The translations under genes were made by a program, and so were the position numbers. From Xanthostigma xanthostigma (Eukaryota; Arthropoda; Insecta; Raphidioptera; Raphidiidae), in assembly GCA_963575645.1 (NCBI GenBank), contig OY754468.1, forward strand, positions 9,734,001 through 9,798,000: 64,000 bases of DNA. Direction: 5' to 3'. This document shows, piece by piece, positions 42,820 to 53,879 of the stretch. Position 1 is the first letter of the stretch, and every line of letters starts with the position of its first letter. Below the pieces are notes generated by a model. That model was not told the DNA's origin and made no database searches. It saw only the letters and a program-made list of their open reading frames with translations.

Positions 42820-43570
42820 TATTTTTCTTCATACCTCGACCGAAAGTACATACTTGTGGCATCAATTGTAAAAGGCAGAAAGTCTAACATTTACGCATTG
42901 GTGGGATTACACGCACTGATGCGGGAAGTACGTACGTTCAGGCTTCACCCATCAACTGTTGTTTAGATGTCGTTTCCATAGCAACCCTATTACATTTTAA
43001 CTAATAGTCGCGACCAGCTGTCATTCGTGTATAACCTCAAAGCTGCTTGCTTGGAATTTATCTTTGTTTTTATGTTATCAATAAGTAATTAATTAATTAA
43101 TGTATTTAATAAGCGTACTTACGACCGAGGTATGAAGAAATAGTATATTACATCACAAGGGCCAAGTTTTATATTTTTGCACTGCACGTGCAGTACAAGG
43201 ATATCAAACTATCGGCCACTGTGATGTATACTATTTTTCTTCATAGCTCGGACGTAAGCACGCTTTTTAAATAACATTAATTAATTACTTATTAATTACA
43301 TAAAAACACAGATAAATTCCAAGCAAGCAGCTTCGAGGTTATACGTAAAGGCACGAATGTCAGCTGTTTGTGACTATTAGCTAAAATGTAATACGGTTGC
43401 TGTGGAAACGACATCTAAACAACAGTTGATAGGTGAAGCCTGAACGTACGTACTTCTCGCATCAGTGCGTGTAATCCCACCAATGCGTAAATGTTAGACT
43501 TTCTGCCTTTTACAATTGATGCCGAAAGTATGTACTTGCAAAGTTGCAATCGAGGTATGAAGAAGAATAC
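42820..43570. mobile_element. Large palindromic element P1, copy 1
   Basis: Arms of ~290-300 bp (about 42,825-43,115 and 43,265-43,565) are reverse complements (gcattggtgggattacacgc, gtacgtacgttcaggcttca, gttgtttagatgtcgtttcc). The ~150-bp centre is itself an inverted pair of 'cgaggtatgaagaaatagta'-type sequence. 'tcttcatacctcg' therefore occurs at both outer ends and both inner boundaries. No ORF. Confidence 0.75.
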
Positions 43571-43832
43571 TATTCACGTTTGTATTTCCGGTCTAGGATC
43601 CATAGCTATGCTTGCCGCGCCGAAGCGCGTTTATCGTGTCTCGAGAAGTAAGCATATCTGTTGAATAAGTATCACGGTTCGCGTAAACCCGCGTGCGATC
43701 TTTATTTTTTTATAAAAAAAGATCAATGGATTTGATATTTAATAAGGATGTGAAAACAATACATGGAGAAAGCAATTCGACTATCAGTGTTTGAATAATT
43801 AAAAATAATAAAACAATCTGTAATCTACATAC
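43571..43832. other. Intergenic, no gene seen
   Basis: Nothing recognised. Confidence 0.4.
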
Positions 43833-44030
43833 AGTCGACTCTCGATAATTTGAAATATTTTTCTGGTTCCTTGAAAAATGCTGGATAAATTAAATAAAAT
43901 CAATATTAATCGGTCCCCTCGGTAATTTGAAATTGAAGGAATAGTATCTTGTCCCCCAAAATTCAATAATTTAAAGTCCAGGCTTCCCTACTCTCTATAA
44001 TTTGAAGCGTTTATCATGCACAGACTTGTC
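43833..44030. repeat. Possible Tigger-like terminus
   Basis: 'acagtcgactctcgataatt' followed by 'tggttccttgaaaaatgctg' resembles pogo/Tigger ends (CAGTNGACTCTCGATAA). The body contains 'ctcggtaatttgaaattga' iterations. No partner end found. Confidence 0.4.
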
Positions 44031-44547
44031 GTTTGTTTATATACATAGATGTATAAACCTATCGAAAATTAATTGGACAATATGATAGACTGAAGTCGCT
44101 CACTAAACAGAAAAGTTCCTGTGATCCTGATATTAGTTTTGACGAAGGCTAAATTTTTGGCTTACGGACACAGACTTATAGTTTTATCAAATTCATCCCT
44201 ACGCAATTTATATGCAAACATGACGTGTAATCATCATGTTTTTACAGTGTAAAACTTCATAGCCGATATCACGTCGTGCGAAAGTCGTTATTTTCCTTTT
44301 TAATGTACATTCTACAATCTATGTTCGCGTACAGCTTCGATCAAGGAATGAAAAGGCGATATTATGCTAAATTTTCAATATCTCTATATCTTATACGTTT
44401 TATTTTGTATTACTTAAAATTGCCACCTGTGGCACAGACTACAGTATCAGAAGCCAAATGTAACAAATTGATGTTATCCAAAGGACGATAGGGTCGAAAA
44501 ATAAGGTCAGGGTTTTATTAGTGTTAGGTGTGAGCTCCTAGTTTGGA
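44031..44547. other. Intergenic, no gene seen
   Basis: A 71-codon ORF at 44,276-44,491 without domain. Confidence 0.4.
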
Positions 44548-44990
44548 TTAAACATTATTGTAGGAAATAAAAGAAATACGTAGACCAAATCCAAAAAAAA
44601 TATTAATTTAATTAATTGTATAACAATCGTTTCGACCTAGGTCAGGTCATCTTCAGATAGGTACTAGAATGAAGAATTGTCAAAATACATATAAAAGTGA
44701 AAAATTTTTTTTACAAAGATATAGTTCTTAAACCAGAAATGTGAAGTACTTACATGATGTAAATTAATATTAAAATGAAACATAAGAATTACATTTTATG
44801 TCCATTAAAGTTGGAACATGTGAAATGAAAAAATAAAATTTAAAAAGTTGTAACACTAAAAATACATAATAATAAGAAATAAAAATACAATTTGTGTTTA
44901 TCAAAGTCAAATATCGACTGATCTGACATTTTAATTCTTTGTTTAAACATTTTATATAAAAAGAAAAGTCACGAGGCAAAAATGGTGTTC
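44548..44990. mobile_element. Hammerhead-like family C, one-sided copy
   Basis: 'agtttggattaaacatt', 'gaccaaatccaaaaaa' and the motif at 44,624-44,656 match the two other family C copies. The opposing arm is missing; instead ~300 bp leads to 'gtgtttatcaaagtcaaata', matching their loop. It may represent a longer parental form. Confidence 0.5.
44624..44656 (-). ncRNA. Hammerhead-like motif, family C, copy 1
   Basis: Minus strand: CTGAAGA, extra T, hairpin GACCT-GACCT-AGGTC, GAAA, CGATTGT. The core is intact. Confidence 0.45.
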
Positions 44991-46133
44991 TTAAACTTTT
45001 TTATGATTGTATTATATGACCTTGTTATTGCATTGATAGTAAAGTTATAAACCACTTAAAGTTTATCGAGAAATCTTTTAAATGATTTTTTGAAAATTAA
45101 AGAAACACAAAAAATGTTTTTTGAAAATTAACGAATATGTATGACCGGAGTATGAAAAAGATAAATGAGATATCTGATAAATGACCTTGATAAACTAAGT
45201 TATACCAAAAAAAAGTCTAATTACAAGAATAATGTACTTTCACAAAAAATACAATGTCAATTTGATTAGATTCTTACATTTTTAGAAAATTGATTATGGA
45301 GGATAAGAAATTCTTATTCAAGATCGGATTGATTTGGTCGTTGAGTAACTGGCGTATCCAGGCGGGCAAAACAACCACGGGGGACCTGGCTTAAAACATT
45401 TCTAATTTGCCCCCTCCTGGGCCAAAAGCTGGGTACACGCCCATGTTAACGTCATAGAAAAAGACAAAGTTTTTGAAACAGAGATACTTTATTCAGATTG
45501 AATTCAAGTACCTACATCAACCAATCCTATCATCGTAGAAATCAGGGAATTACATCGAAGAAAGAGACGCAGATATATTTTCGATACGCTTTGTTGCGTT
45601 CACTCACCGCACATTGAGTAGATATAGGCATTGATTCATATAGTTATTTAATAGATATATGGTTTCGTACGTCTTACAAAAAAAGTCATTCCTCTACCAC
45701 ACTTTTGTGAGACAAGTGACCCTCGTGAATCCAAGCCGAGCTGAATTCTAATCAATGTGCGTGCTCCATTGTTTCGTAAAGCACTGCCAACTGTAAATGT
45801 TGAAATGGGTAGTCGGGTTTCTGAAAACAATCGCGTTTAATGTTTACAAAGCGAATCATTTTCTTATTCCACTTCCGGTTATCCATTTAACACAATATTG
45901 TATCGTATATATAATATGACCTCGTAGAGCAATCTCTACTTCTTAACACAGTGTATTCACCCAGTCAATGTAAAATAAATAGAAGTGATTCTATCTGTCT
46001 CCGTCGACCGATTTTCTATCTCTTTTTCTATCGGGGCTTCTCAATATTTTTTTGGTAAACCGAAGAAGTTTTGAGATCGTAGCTTACACCCGTGACGAGT
46101 TCACGACTCGATCGCTCTGATACGTCGGAGAAT
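44991..46133. other. Intergenic, no gene seen
   Basis: A short repeat-like patch 'ggcgtatccaggcgggcaa' to 'gggtacacgcccatg' near 45,350-45,445. No ORF of note. Confidence 0.4.
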
Positions 46134-46312
46134 GGGTCGACAGAAACACGACCGATTTGAAATTAGTTTCAAACCAATCGTATGCGACCACGTTTGCAGG
46201 TCGAGAAGCAATTTCAGTTGCAGGCTGTATGTTGCTGCTTCCTTGACCTGCAAACACGCTCGCGCACGGATTGGTTTGAAACTAATTTCAAATCGGTCGT
46301 GTTTCTCTCTAC
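46134..46312. mobile_element. 180-bp foldback MITE
   Basis: 'acagaaacacgaccgatttg' through 'ttagtttcaaaccaatc' is inverted at 46,268-46,308. Inner arms 'cgtttgcaggtc' and 'gacctgcaaacacg' are also complementary. Confidence 0.75.
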
Positions 46313-47574
46313 CTTGATCTAGTCAGTCAGTCAGTGTCAGTGACCATGAACAGTGCACGAACGACATAAACATAGTGACATAAGTAAATAGACATTTGGG
46401 GGATATAAATATTCTGTGTTTTTCGTTATTTATTTTATTACGAAAAGCGCTTCTATTTTAACGCAATAATATATAGCCTATGTCTAACCTGAAGGTCCAT
46501 TCTAAATATAGGTGAAAACAATTTTGAAATCGGATGAGTAGTTTCGGAGATTACCTCCTACATCCAAAATATTGGTGGATTTTATGCATCAGACCACATT
46601 AGAGACACATTGAAATGAACTGAATTTGTAGGCAACAACGTCCCTCATAAAAAACACCTCCTTTTAATGAAGGCGAATAAAAACAGCAGTTACTAAATAC
46701 TCGTTTTTTTTTTATTATTAACATATTCAAAATTCAACGCAGGTAGGAAACGAAATCCGTTAATAAATCTGTAAAAAGTCGCATGTTGAGAACGGCTGCT
46801 CTACATCCAATCGATTTGATGGAACGTATGGCTTCAAAGTCCTGTATTCACAATAAACTATTCGGTATATGTCTTCATAGTGATTCATATTATTACATAG
46901 ATGAAACATTGAAATTCGAATAAGCCCCACGTTTTTTGTTTCAAATCCTACAGGTTAAAAATCTATTAACTCGGTTTAACGAACAAAGTGAGTAAGATTC
47001 AGCAATTAAGGAGTACCTATATTTGAGTGGAACTTTGAAATAACGATTAAAGCTACAGAAAAAAGTAAGGTTAAAAAATGCGTGAATATTTAGAAAATGT
47101 GGCCTTAAGTGATTTCGCTTTGCAGTCACAGCACTAGTATAATATATTAAAAATTAATATACACATGTATAAATATATAAATACAAAGGAAATAGACTTT
47201 TGCAAACAAAATAAATTGAACAAGATCAAATCTCTCATATTTCCTTTTAAAGCTTTTTCAAAGAAAAATGTTCGTCGTGTAGGATGAAAATACATTTACT
47301 GTTCATTTTTATTTTAAAATTTCTAATTTAATTTTTCAGAATTTTCCTTATTTGACGCAAAGATAAAAATAAGACTTATTCTTTAAAAATTACAAACAAA
47401 AATTTGATAATTTGATGATAATAGAATAGCCTAGTGTGTAGCGATGCCATTGTTTATATGGCGTTTCTATGGTTCCTCTCTTACAAGCCCTCAGTTCCTA
47501 AGTTCTAATCCGAGAACTGGTAAAAATATAAATTGAATTTATATTTAATGCTTATTATAAAAACATGAACTAGC
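46313..47574. other. Intergenic with an R3 tail fragment
   Basis: 46,455-46,560 matches 17,870-17,950 (atatatagcctatg, aatcggatgagtagtttcgg). Otherwise nothing recognised. Confidence 0.4.
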
Positions 47575-47824
47575 GGTCCGTCCCGGTTTCAATCGAGTGC
47601 GAGAGATATAATTCTGTAAAATGTATTTCGTTTGCGGTCCGGCGTCTGAACTAATAGCATTGAGCAAATTCTACCAGATTTGCTTCTGAACTAAAAGCTT
47701 TGAGCGAATTCTATCAGATGTCGCTACTTGATACTAAAACAGTTTTTTGTTGTTTGCTTCTGAACTAATAGCTTTGAGTAAAGTCTATGAGATGTCGCTA
47801 CATGTTATTAAAACAGTTTTTTTG
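47575..47824. repeat. Retroposon tail with internal iterations
   Basis: 'ctagcggtccgtcccggttt', then three iterations of 'cttctgaactaa(a/t)agc(t/a)ttgag' and 'atgtcgctac'. Confidence 0.45.
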
Positions 47825-48115
47825 AACTTTATTAATAGCAATGAGCGAATGAAGGAATTTTAGGACATTAGGATAAGGTAGACAAATTTTGAACATAGGT
47901 GTTTGACAGGTAAATCGGCCATGGCCTTGAATAAGGAACCATCTCGATATTTATCCGGATTTTGAGAAACCATGGAAAACGTCAACAAGATGACCGGTAC
48001 AGGAATTACCGTTTCTCGGCGAGAGACAGTAGGAAAAATTTCCGGCCACATCTGCTCCTGCCGGGATGAGAACCCGATACCTCCCTAATGCGAGTCTAGT
48101 GCTCTCACCACTAAG
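47825..48115 (-). mobile_element. tRNA-derived SINE 2, copy 1 (minus strand)
   Basis: Minus strand: 'ggtgagagcactagact', B box GGGTTCTCATCCC, then 'gatgtggccgg', 'ggccatggccgattt' and 'aatgtcctaaaa'. Colinear with 63,057-63,350. The A-box end is cut at the junction with hammerhead family C, exactly as in the other copy. Confidence 0.6.
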
Positions 48116-48283
48116 ATTTTTATATATACCTATATAAAGATATGTAATCGATTTTATAGACTTGTTTTAGCTATTTTTAAGCTGTTTTTCAACCATGTAG
48201 GTATATTTTATAAAAACTAAATCAATTATTTTTGCAAAAAATATAAAAGTGATTAAATCCAAAAAAAAAATATTTTATTAATT

Positions 48284-48317
48284 ACGATCGTTTTGACCTA
48301 GATCAGGTCATCTTCAG
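48284..48317 (-). ncRNA. Hammerhead-like motif, family C, copy 2, GAAA mutated
   Basis: CTGAAGA, extra T, hairpin GACCT-GATCT-AGGTC, then AAAA in place of GAAA, then CGATCGT. Probably inactive. Confidence 0.4.
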
Positions 48318-48449
48318 ATAGGAATGTAAATTTAAAATTGATATTTAACTAAAATACAAGGATTAAGTTTTATCCGTCGATATTTGACTTCGATAAACAC
48401 GAAATGTAGTTTTTTAGTGAAATATCAATTTTTAATTTACATTCCTATC

Positions 48450-48484
48450 TGAAGATGACCTGATCTAGATCGAAACGATCTTGA
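48450..48484 (+). ncRNA. Hammerhead-like motif, family C, copy 2 sister
   Basis: CTGAAGA, extra T, hairpin GACCT-GATCT-AGATC (one mismatch), GAAA, CGATCTT. Confidence 0.4.
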
Positions 48485-48600
48485 TTAATTGAATTTTTCG
48501 TATCTTGGATTTGGTCTTTTTTATATTTATTACAAAAATGTTTAATCCAAACTATGAACTCACAATTGATAAATCAATTATTTTTATCTGCCTGTTCAGT

Positions 48601-48863
48601 TATATGAACTCCTCGAAAATGTGGACACGTTATCGAGATTCTACTGTACTTAACTAAACATAGTGCTTTTTTTAATCATGTTTTTTTTCCTTCCAGCTTT
48701 GTACTCGTGTTTCACATCTCCGGCAGCCGGTTCTACATAAAGTTGTAAGTACATTTAAAAGTTTTTGACAACAAAATGTTTTACTAATAAGTAGGTATAT
48801 CTAAATTAAGTCGAGCAAAATTGGAACTTTGTTTTTTTTGTGAACACTTGTTTTTTTAAAATA
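48601..48863. other. Intergenic, no gene seen
   Basis: Possible Tigger-like end 'cgagattctactgta' near 48,633. Nothing else. Confidence 0.35.
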
Positions 48864-48871
48864 CCCTAGTA

Positions 48872-49185
48872 CAGGGGTCGGCGACCTGCGGCTCTTTTGA
48901 TGTAAAGTTGCGGCTCTCCAGTTCCATACGCAAAAAATAATTATTTTATTATATAAACCCTTAAAAATCGTCCAATCGATCCATGATTGAGCTCCATGTG
49001 TCCATCTCTCAGCCATTTCCACTTGCGCCTCACCCGCACCGCCCCCGTCGCGACGTGTCGTCCGCGGATATTATACCTGTATAATCAAATAGTGAAACGA
49101 AAATGTTTAGTGGCTCTTTAAAAACTGGGAAATTTTGTAAATTGTAACTTATGGCTTTCCCGTCTCAAAAAGTTGCCGACCCCTG
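48872..49185. mobile_element. hAT MITE
   Basis: 314 bp with ends CAGGGGTCGGCGACC and inverse GTTGCCGACCCCTG, bracketed by the exact 8-bp duplication CCCTAGTA (48,864-48,871; 49,186-49,193). Both the CAGGGG terminus and the 8-bp duplication are hAT hallmarks. No transposase. Confidence 0.85.
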
Positions 49186-49193
49186 CCCTAGTA

Positions 49194-49604
49194 TAATAGT
49201 AAAATAAAAATCCGACTAACTTATTATATTTAAAAAATAGATTTATATTTTGTTTGAAATTCTAGTATATCATGGTTTTCTGATCTACGATTTAGGCCTG
49301 AAAAGGTAACAGATGGACAGACAGACAGATAACTTTCGAATTTATAATATTAGTACGGATTTTGTTAGTTCGTTTCTAGTTACGGTCAAGTTTTGTGATC
49401 TTGGCCAACTTCTACTTATCTGATCAACTTGAAACTTTGCAAACACATGTAATTCCGTATATCTAATTTGCATAATCAGAGTTCCTTCGTCAACAACATT
49501 TTCTAAAATCTAAATAATGCCGTCACTTCCACCGTAAGTGCTCCGTTTCTTCCACCATGCGAAATGAAATATTTTCGTCTACACTAAAATAAATAAACTA
49601 TTTT
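49194..49604. repeat. Retroposon tail and lepidopteran-style motif
   Basis: 'agacagataactttcgaat' then 'cttggccaacttctactta' and 'ctgatcaacttgaaactttg', a phrase I associate with lepidopteran repeats. No ORF. Confidence 0.4.
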
Positions 49605-50095
49605 TTTATTTTTAAACAATCTTTTATTAGTTTTTAATAAAAATCAACTAAAAAGTTAAAAATTATTTTATTCCGATTAGAAATAAGTTGCTTTATACGT
49701 CTCACCTTTTCAAATAAAAGCGCCTTTTTTCTCTCTTGCTATTAAAATGTAAAACTTGAAACTATGATAAGTACATATAAGACGACTTATTTCTAATCGG
49801 AATGAAATTATTTTTAACTTTTTAGTTCATTTTTATTAACAACTAATAAAAGCTTGTTTTTTTAAAAATTTCGTTTATTTATTTTAGAGTTTTTAGTGTG
49901 TTTTATTAAAAGTGCGATTTGCATCCAGCCGAAAGCCGGACCGGTCAGTTAGTTAGTATAATATTGTATTGTTATCGGAACTACATACGTATGCAAAATT
50001 TCAATTCCATCGGATAACGGGAAGTGGATCAAAAACTTGCATGGTTTGATTTCAGAGAGACAGACACCGGGACAGGTAAAATTAAATAAAAAGTT
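49605..50095. mobile_element. Foldback MITE F2 and tail, copy 2
   Basis: Palindrome 49,618-49,858 (tttattagttttta.taaaaa, aactaaaaagttaaaa, attccgattagaaataag and inverses), then the same tail as 32,337-32,500 ('gcgatttgcatccagccg', 'ggaccggtcagttagtta', 'acagacaccgggacagg'). Confidence 0.65.
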
Positions 50096-50536
50096 GTAAA
50101 AAAACATATTTTTTAACCAAAACCTTTTCTTCACTATAAAGACTACGTAACCAGGCAAGATGTTTCTAAAAAAATTAATGAACAAAAAATACTACAAAGC
50201 AAATATTGCATTCTTACGTAACTTTTAAAATAAAACGTTGTGTAATATAATTCTTTGTCGTTACATGGTGCATTTACTGGATATTGGAAGAAAAAAAAGA
50301 CGCATCGTATTAAAGGAGGCCGATTTCCTTATAAAACAGCTACATTTTTATTTCTTAAACCGGCAAAAGAATTTTCATTCATTTTAGTTTTGTCTGATGT
50401 TGTCCAGATAAGTTTTTATCCTATACGTGGTATGAATTTATATTAAGTATATATATATATATACCATATTTCTCTAAGAACTTACGGAAAGCCTTCTTTT
50501 ACCAAATAGTTACATAGTAATATATTTTTTGTTTGC
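50096..50536. other. Intergenic, no gene seen
   Basis: Short ORFs only, plus an (AT)n run near 50,447-50,462. Confidence 0.4.
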
Positions 50537-50539
50537 TAA

Positions 50540-50947
50540 AGACCGCTGCACACGAGGCTAGAAACGCTGCTAGGAGTTCTGCTAGCCGGTAGGCTAAGTA
50601 CGAAGCTGGAAATGACGTCACTGCGGGCTTCCTTGCTAGCTCAGAAGATAGGTTTTAAAATTAGAACAGGGGTTATTTTCCCTGCTAGATTTGCTGCTAG
50701 GTATGAGCAAGAACCGATCAGGAAGCGGTATCTTCATGTGGGCACTTGAACACCCACATGGCGTAATTCTGCCAGATAACAGACACGTTTTGTTCTGTGT
50801 CTATATTCGAACTGTCACTGCGCTCGCACCAGATCTATCCACAAAACAAACTTGAAAAATAGTCTCGTGTGAAGCGAGCACTTAACAGCAATCAAGAAAA
50901 CTAGTAGGCAAATCTAGCAGCGTTTCTAGCCTCGTGTACAGCGGCCT
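50540..50947. mobile_element. PIF/Harbinger-like MITE, copy 1
   Basis: 408 bp with ends AGACCGCTGCACACGAGG and inverse CCTCGTGTACAGCGGCCT, extended by 'ctagaaacgctgctag', flanked by the 3-bp duplication TAA (50,537-50,539; 50,948-50,950). A 3-bp TWA duplication is typical of PIF/Harbinger. Confidence 0.75.
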
Positions 50948-50950
50948 TAA

Positions 50951-51261
50951 GATATTTTATATCTCAGACAGAAGAACGAAATCACAAATTCGTTGGGACG
51001 TTGGGAGTTTTGTATATCAGCGACCGAAATCAAATATGTTTCAGAATGATTGTATTATACATATTTTAAATATCAAAGACATCTTTTCTACTTCATTTTA
51101 CTAGAGAAAAATACACTCTTCTACTGAGCTTTGCATCATTTACATCATCATCGAATGCGATGAAAATCTCCAAAAAGGAAATAGCATCTTTAGTTGAACT
51201 GCAATAGTATTTTTCTTATAGCAGCATTTTTAAGACTTGCTAGGGATTGACAAATTACTTC
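50951..51261. other. Intergenic, no gene seen
   Basis: Nothing recognised. Confidence 0.4.
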
Positions 51262-51800
51262 ATTTAAAGGTGGCACTTCACATGGCTATTTGTGTTCGCT
51301 ATTGGGCGTTTGTTGTATTTGGCAAAATATATGACGTTCAAAGCAAACATGCAAATAGAGGCAAATACGACCATCCACATATGGCAGTCAAATAACAAAC
51401 ACACAAACATTTGACAGCAGAACGCAAGGTTCAAAATTCCAGGAATTTTAGCATTGTTTCATTGTCCCAATTCATTTTCAATAGTAATTGTTCTAGTTCT
51501 CACTCACAGCACAGACACAAAAATAGTGCACGTCCGTACAGGTTTACGGCGCGTGCGCTTCTGAATATGGCCATTGTGTGGACGGTTTGTTTGTATATTT
51601 GCCTATTTGACTCCTTTAATGTGCCTCGAAAAGCCGACAAGCGCACGGTACACGTTATCGTGCGCTTGTCGGTTTTTTGGTATTTTTGGTATTGGCCTTA
51701 TTTGTCAAATAGGCAAATAAGGCCAACACTTTGTCGAATAGACTGTCCACACATGGTAATTGTTTTCCAAATATGTCAAATACAAATAGCCGGCATAAGG
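51262..51800. mobile_element. TIR element N1, copy 2
   Basis: Inverse of 39,705-40,200 from 'ggtggcacttcacatggcta' to 'caaatagccggcataagg', with a small deletion removing 'atgtgacgt' from the right end and an extra hairpin near 51,637-51,675 (cgacaagcgcacggtac / gtgcgcttgtcg). Confidence 0.65.
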
Positions 51801-52434
51801 TAGTTGCCTGGCGATTGCAAAATTATAAGAAGTGTTTAAAATTTTGACTATAAGTAATTGAACACATACAATATTAAAATTCGAATATCATTAATCACAT
51901 CAAGCATTATAGCTGAAGAACCAGTAGACAACACATATTTTAACAAACCTGATATTTTTTTATTGTAACAAAACTGTTCTTATTCGTAGTAGAAAAGATT
52001 TATTTACAATAGTGAAACGTTAACAAAAAAATTAATTAACAGACTAAAAACACTTCTTTATAACGTAACAGACACAGAACGACAAATTCTAATTAATAAA
52101 ATAATAGATTAAGTAATAAAGAATACAAAGTCACTATTTATGTATAGTATATATTTACAAAACAGGAACACACTTATTTACACAGATCATTTATCTGTTT
52201 ATCTCGGCAGTTACCTCAGTACTGTTCACGGTACTGACTGTCAATTTATGTCACAACTATTTGTCGATTGTTAACTCGATGAAGCAAAATGTATGACTGT
52301 CTGTCTAGTGTCTAATGAGCTATCACGGTGGTATATATATCCGCTGGATAGTTCTTTCTTTTTCTTGGATTCATTGTTGTTTGGGATTTATCAACAAAGC
52401 CTACGCATATTGTTATTGTTTAAACCATCAATCC
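51801..52434. other. Intergenic, no gene seen
   Basis: No ORF or repeat recognised. Confidence 0.4.
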
Positions 52435-52585
52435 GATTGTTGTAGCACAACAATCCTTGTGTCGTTGTTAGAATAACAAGCCGATTGTTGCCCCATAACA
52501 ATACGTGTATCGTTGTTAGAACAACAAGCCGATTTTTGTCCCACAACAATCTGTGTGTCATTGTTAAAATGACGAGCCGATTTCC
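52435..52585. repeat. Minisatellite, ~58-bp unit, three units
   Basis: 'ccgattgttg..cca.aacaat' and 'tcgttgttagaa.aacaag' recur at about 58-bp spacing. A 61-codon minus-strand ORF spans it and shows the repeat as '(I/V)V.GQ(K/Q)SAC.SNNDTR'; I do not regard it as a gene. Confidence 0.7.
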
Positions 52586-53377
52586 TCCGGTTGTAACATC
52601 CCGGAAGACACAATAAAAGGCCCGCTGTATGAGCGCGGTGATATTATTATTGCAAACATATGAGTGCGAGTGAGATCATCCGATGTTTTTTCTTATTTTA
52701 TTAATTAATAATAAATTTGAAGGAATTAAAATTTCGAAAAGTTTAAAATTCACTACTTAGCTAGGTTCCACAACCCTTCAGCCAGAATATCGATTTTGTG
52801 TTCAGACATTACAAAAGTAATTTTCCAGCTGCCTTTAAATACCTACCCAAGAATGTTTGGCACCTCTCCTGTAGTGTTGTAGATTAATTCCCATCCTTAA
52901 TATAATGCGAGTGTCAATATTACTATCCTGGATAAGTCTCTCCAACTCTTCTGTAAAATTTCTTTTTACTTTTTCCACTCGAGTCGAATCGTTTTCTGCC
53001 CTTCAGTTGAACGGAGACTACACACAGAGAGAGCCCTCAGAGCTAAGCCTGTCCGCTGCTTGCATGTATAGTCCTTTTTTTTATTTATATAATACTCGTG
53101 ATACGCGGGTAGAGACGATGATGTCCTCGAAAGGATAACATTTCAGTCTCGCACAATCCTCGCCGTGTTTGCTGAGATCTATCTGTTCGTTGTTCGATTT
53201 CCAATCGGATCCTTGCTTATCTTTGAATTTTGATTTCCTCTACACACTAGCTTTGCAGACGCATCCGCAACTATTGCATTTATTCATTTCAAGACTTCTC
53301 TCTCATTATTTCTCTGCACCGTTTAAGCACCGATTTTTCAGTCGGAAACTTTTTTAATGATATTTTGTGTTTCGTAT
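52586..53377. other. Intergenic, no gene seen
   Basis: Two short ORFs (77 and 62 codons) without domains. Confidence 0.4.
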
Positions 53378-53790
53378 GGCCATATACACCGAACGTAAGT
53401 AGTTATTTATTCGGTTCATTTGCCGTTCAGGTAACTATTCCTCCGAATAAATAGCGATAATTTAATTCACCAACCATAATTATGTTCACTACAGGTATAA
53501 ATATATTTTGTCTTACTTCCAGGGCATAAATATTTATGCATCTGATAAAATAATAATAGCCGCCACATAGATCATAATACCTAACCTATAAACGTCGAGT
53601 ATTAGATCTACAGTTTGCTCTTGTGAATTTATTTATGTGTTGTTTATTAGCCTTTTGTGATGTGTATAGCTGTAAAACATTAAAGTTAGTGGAAGTTTTG
53701 TGTGCAATTGGGTTAAGGATAAAACATTATTATTTTGTGAAATCGGTAGGATTTTTGGGTGAACGTCAAAATATTCAACAAAAAGAGCAA
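53378..53790. repeat. MITE family M1, copy 3, inverted
   Basis: 'atggccatatacaccgaacg', 'aagtagttatttattcggtt', 'tcctccgaataaatagcgat' and the conserved 'taatacctaacctataaac' match copies 1 and 2 in inverse order. The distal ~150 bp is missing. Confidence 0.6.
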
Positions 53791-53879
53791 GTATATTTTA
53801 TAGGTAGTCAAGTATTAAAAAAAATAATTAATGGGTACGCTGCGTATGAAGGTTTCTAAGAAGTGAGTCGGAATGTTTA

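Larger units (their letters stand above)
48116..48600. mobile_element. Palindromic hammerhead-like retroposon, family C, copy 2
   Basis: Two inverted motif-bearing arms around a loop containing 'tcgatatttgacttcgataa' (inverse form). Inverse of 62,605-63,056 including its outer segments ('taaaatatacc...catggttgaaaa', 'gataaaaataattgat'). Abuts SINE 2 at 48,115. Confidence 0.6.

Noticed and set aside
43400..43420. 'gtggaaacgacatct' as a hammerhead GAAAC box
   Set aside because: No upstream CTGANGA; it is part of the P1 palindrome arm.
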